Assembly: GCF_036711975.1 (NCBI RefSeq)
Contig: NW_027248939.1
Location: 186,001 to 250,000, forward strand
Source of the DNA: Onthophagus taurus
Taxonomy: Eukaryota > Arthropoda > Insecta > Coleoptera > Scarabaeidae
DNA length: 64,000 nucleotides
Direction: 5' to 3'
Numbering within the stretch: position 1 is the stretch's first letter; each line of letters begins with the position of its first letter. A model generated the notes under the pieces. That model did no database searches and was not told the origin of the DNA. It worked only from the letters and a program-made list of their open reading frames with translations. Shown piece after piece: positions 63,510-64,000 of the stretch. The position numbers and the translations under genes were made by a program.

Positions 63510-64000
63510 TTACATTTTATTACGCAGTTTGTAAATAGAATAATTTTCTGAATGTTCCTTAAATAAGTATTTGGCCGATGTCTTACAATTATTAATATTG
63601 TAATTTTCAAATTCTATTCCTTGTAAACGAGCAAGCATAGGAAACATCTTCTTATCATTATCGTCAAGTTTTTCGTTTAATTGTATACAATTGGTGTTAT
63701 CAAAGGACCATTTATTTAGTGTAAAGTGTTGCAAAACATTCCAAGTCTGTAGCAATCGTTTCTGAATGGCAGTCAAGCTTTAATTCATAAAAAATAATTT
63801 ATCTTACAATGATGTTTATCTATATTTATTTTATAGATACTTACAAAGGTTTCTGTAAAAATATAATCATTATAAAATCAATGGCCAGAGCTGGAATGAT
63901 ATGAAATAGAATCATATCGATCATGTATCGATAATAAGACTTTGTAGCAGTGAATTTGGGGTACCAGAAAACTAATTTAAATGGATGTTCCCGGTTATAA
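63510..64000 (-). CDS. fatty acyl-CoA reductase, C-terminal two exons (runs off the right edge)
   Basis: I read complement(join(63510..63777, 63845..>64000)), with a 67-nt GT/AG intron. The right exon has HPFKLVFWYPKFTATKSYYR and MILFHIIPALAIDFIMIIF, the hydrophobic region of insect reductases. The left exon has LNKWSFDNTNCIQLNEKLDD and later SAKYLFKEHSEN, the pattern of the C-terminal 'male sterility' domain. The enzyme reduces fatty acyl-CoA to fatty alcohol with NADPH at the ER. The catalytic Rossmann part is outside the window. The stop at 63510 fits the usual end. Confidence 0.83.

Overview
The window is an AT-rich insect nuclear contig, most likely from a beetle although the species cannot be fixed from the sequence alone. 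Evidence for an arthropod genome is short 50-70 nt introns with GTAAGT/AG ends, a (TTAGG)n tract, insect-type gene families, and dense insect-type transposons. Only three host genes look intact or nearly so, all on the minus strand: a wax-synthase/DGAT-like acyltransferase (167-1898), a CRAL-TRIO lipid-carrier protein (18621-19739), and the 3' end of a fatty acyl-CoA reductase running off the right edge (63510-64000). A histone H2A copy (25597-25976) is a pseudogene. The reductase and the wax synthase are successive steps of wax-ester synthesis, so the window may hold a transposon-inflated lipid neighbourhood.

Everything else is mobile DNA, often nested. In order: a copia element inside a tandem repeat, itself hit by an LTR-like insert and a mariner element (2876-9260); non-LTR fragments (9.5-11.5 kb); an 83-bp tandem repeat; gypsy-type element A (12798-18347); a 36-bp-TIR MITE; hAT fragments and a ZBED-like hAT element (22742-25427); a complex of inverted repeats carrying Tigger and PIF/Harbinger elements (26.4-32.7 kb); a decayed jockey-like element; a Penelope-like element split by two later insertions; errantivirus-like gypsy element B with near-identical LTRs and an env gene (52447-59877); a MITE; and a second copia remnant (60.56-63.25 kb).

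The highlight is a 16.4-kb Maverick/Polinton (adintovirus-like) element at 35308-51710. It has TIRs of about 600 bp and a 6-bp duplication AGACTG, and it sits in the GIY-YIG domain of the Penelope-like element. I can read in it a protein-primed DNA polymerase B, a chromodomain integrase, a packaging ATPase, an adenain-like protease, penton-like and major capsid proteins, a phospholipase A2 virion protein, and several small proteins. All recognised core genes are open, so the copy looks young.

Three expression devices inside it deserve attention. First, a canonical -1 slippery heptamer (A AAA AAC, 38501-38507) sits directly before the stop of the phospholipase gene and leads into a protease frame that has no usable ATG. 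Second, a 730-bp 5' leader is divided by seven predicted tiny introns, which together remove every upstream ATG. Third, one start codon is apparently made by splicing, and another small spliced gene ends in a PPxY motif. The likely units are an early rightward unit (36.04-37.52 kb), a capsid block (37.6-42.1 kb), a leader-spliced unit (42.57-44.63 kb), an ATPase/integrase unit (44.76-47.0 kb), and a leftward polymerase unit (50.97-47.1 kb).
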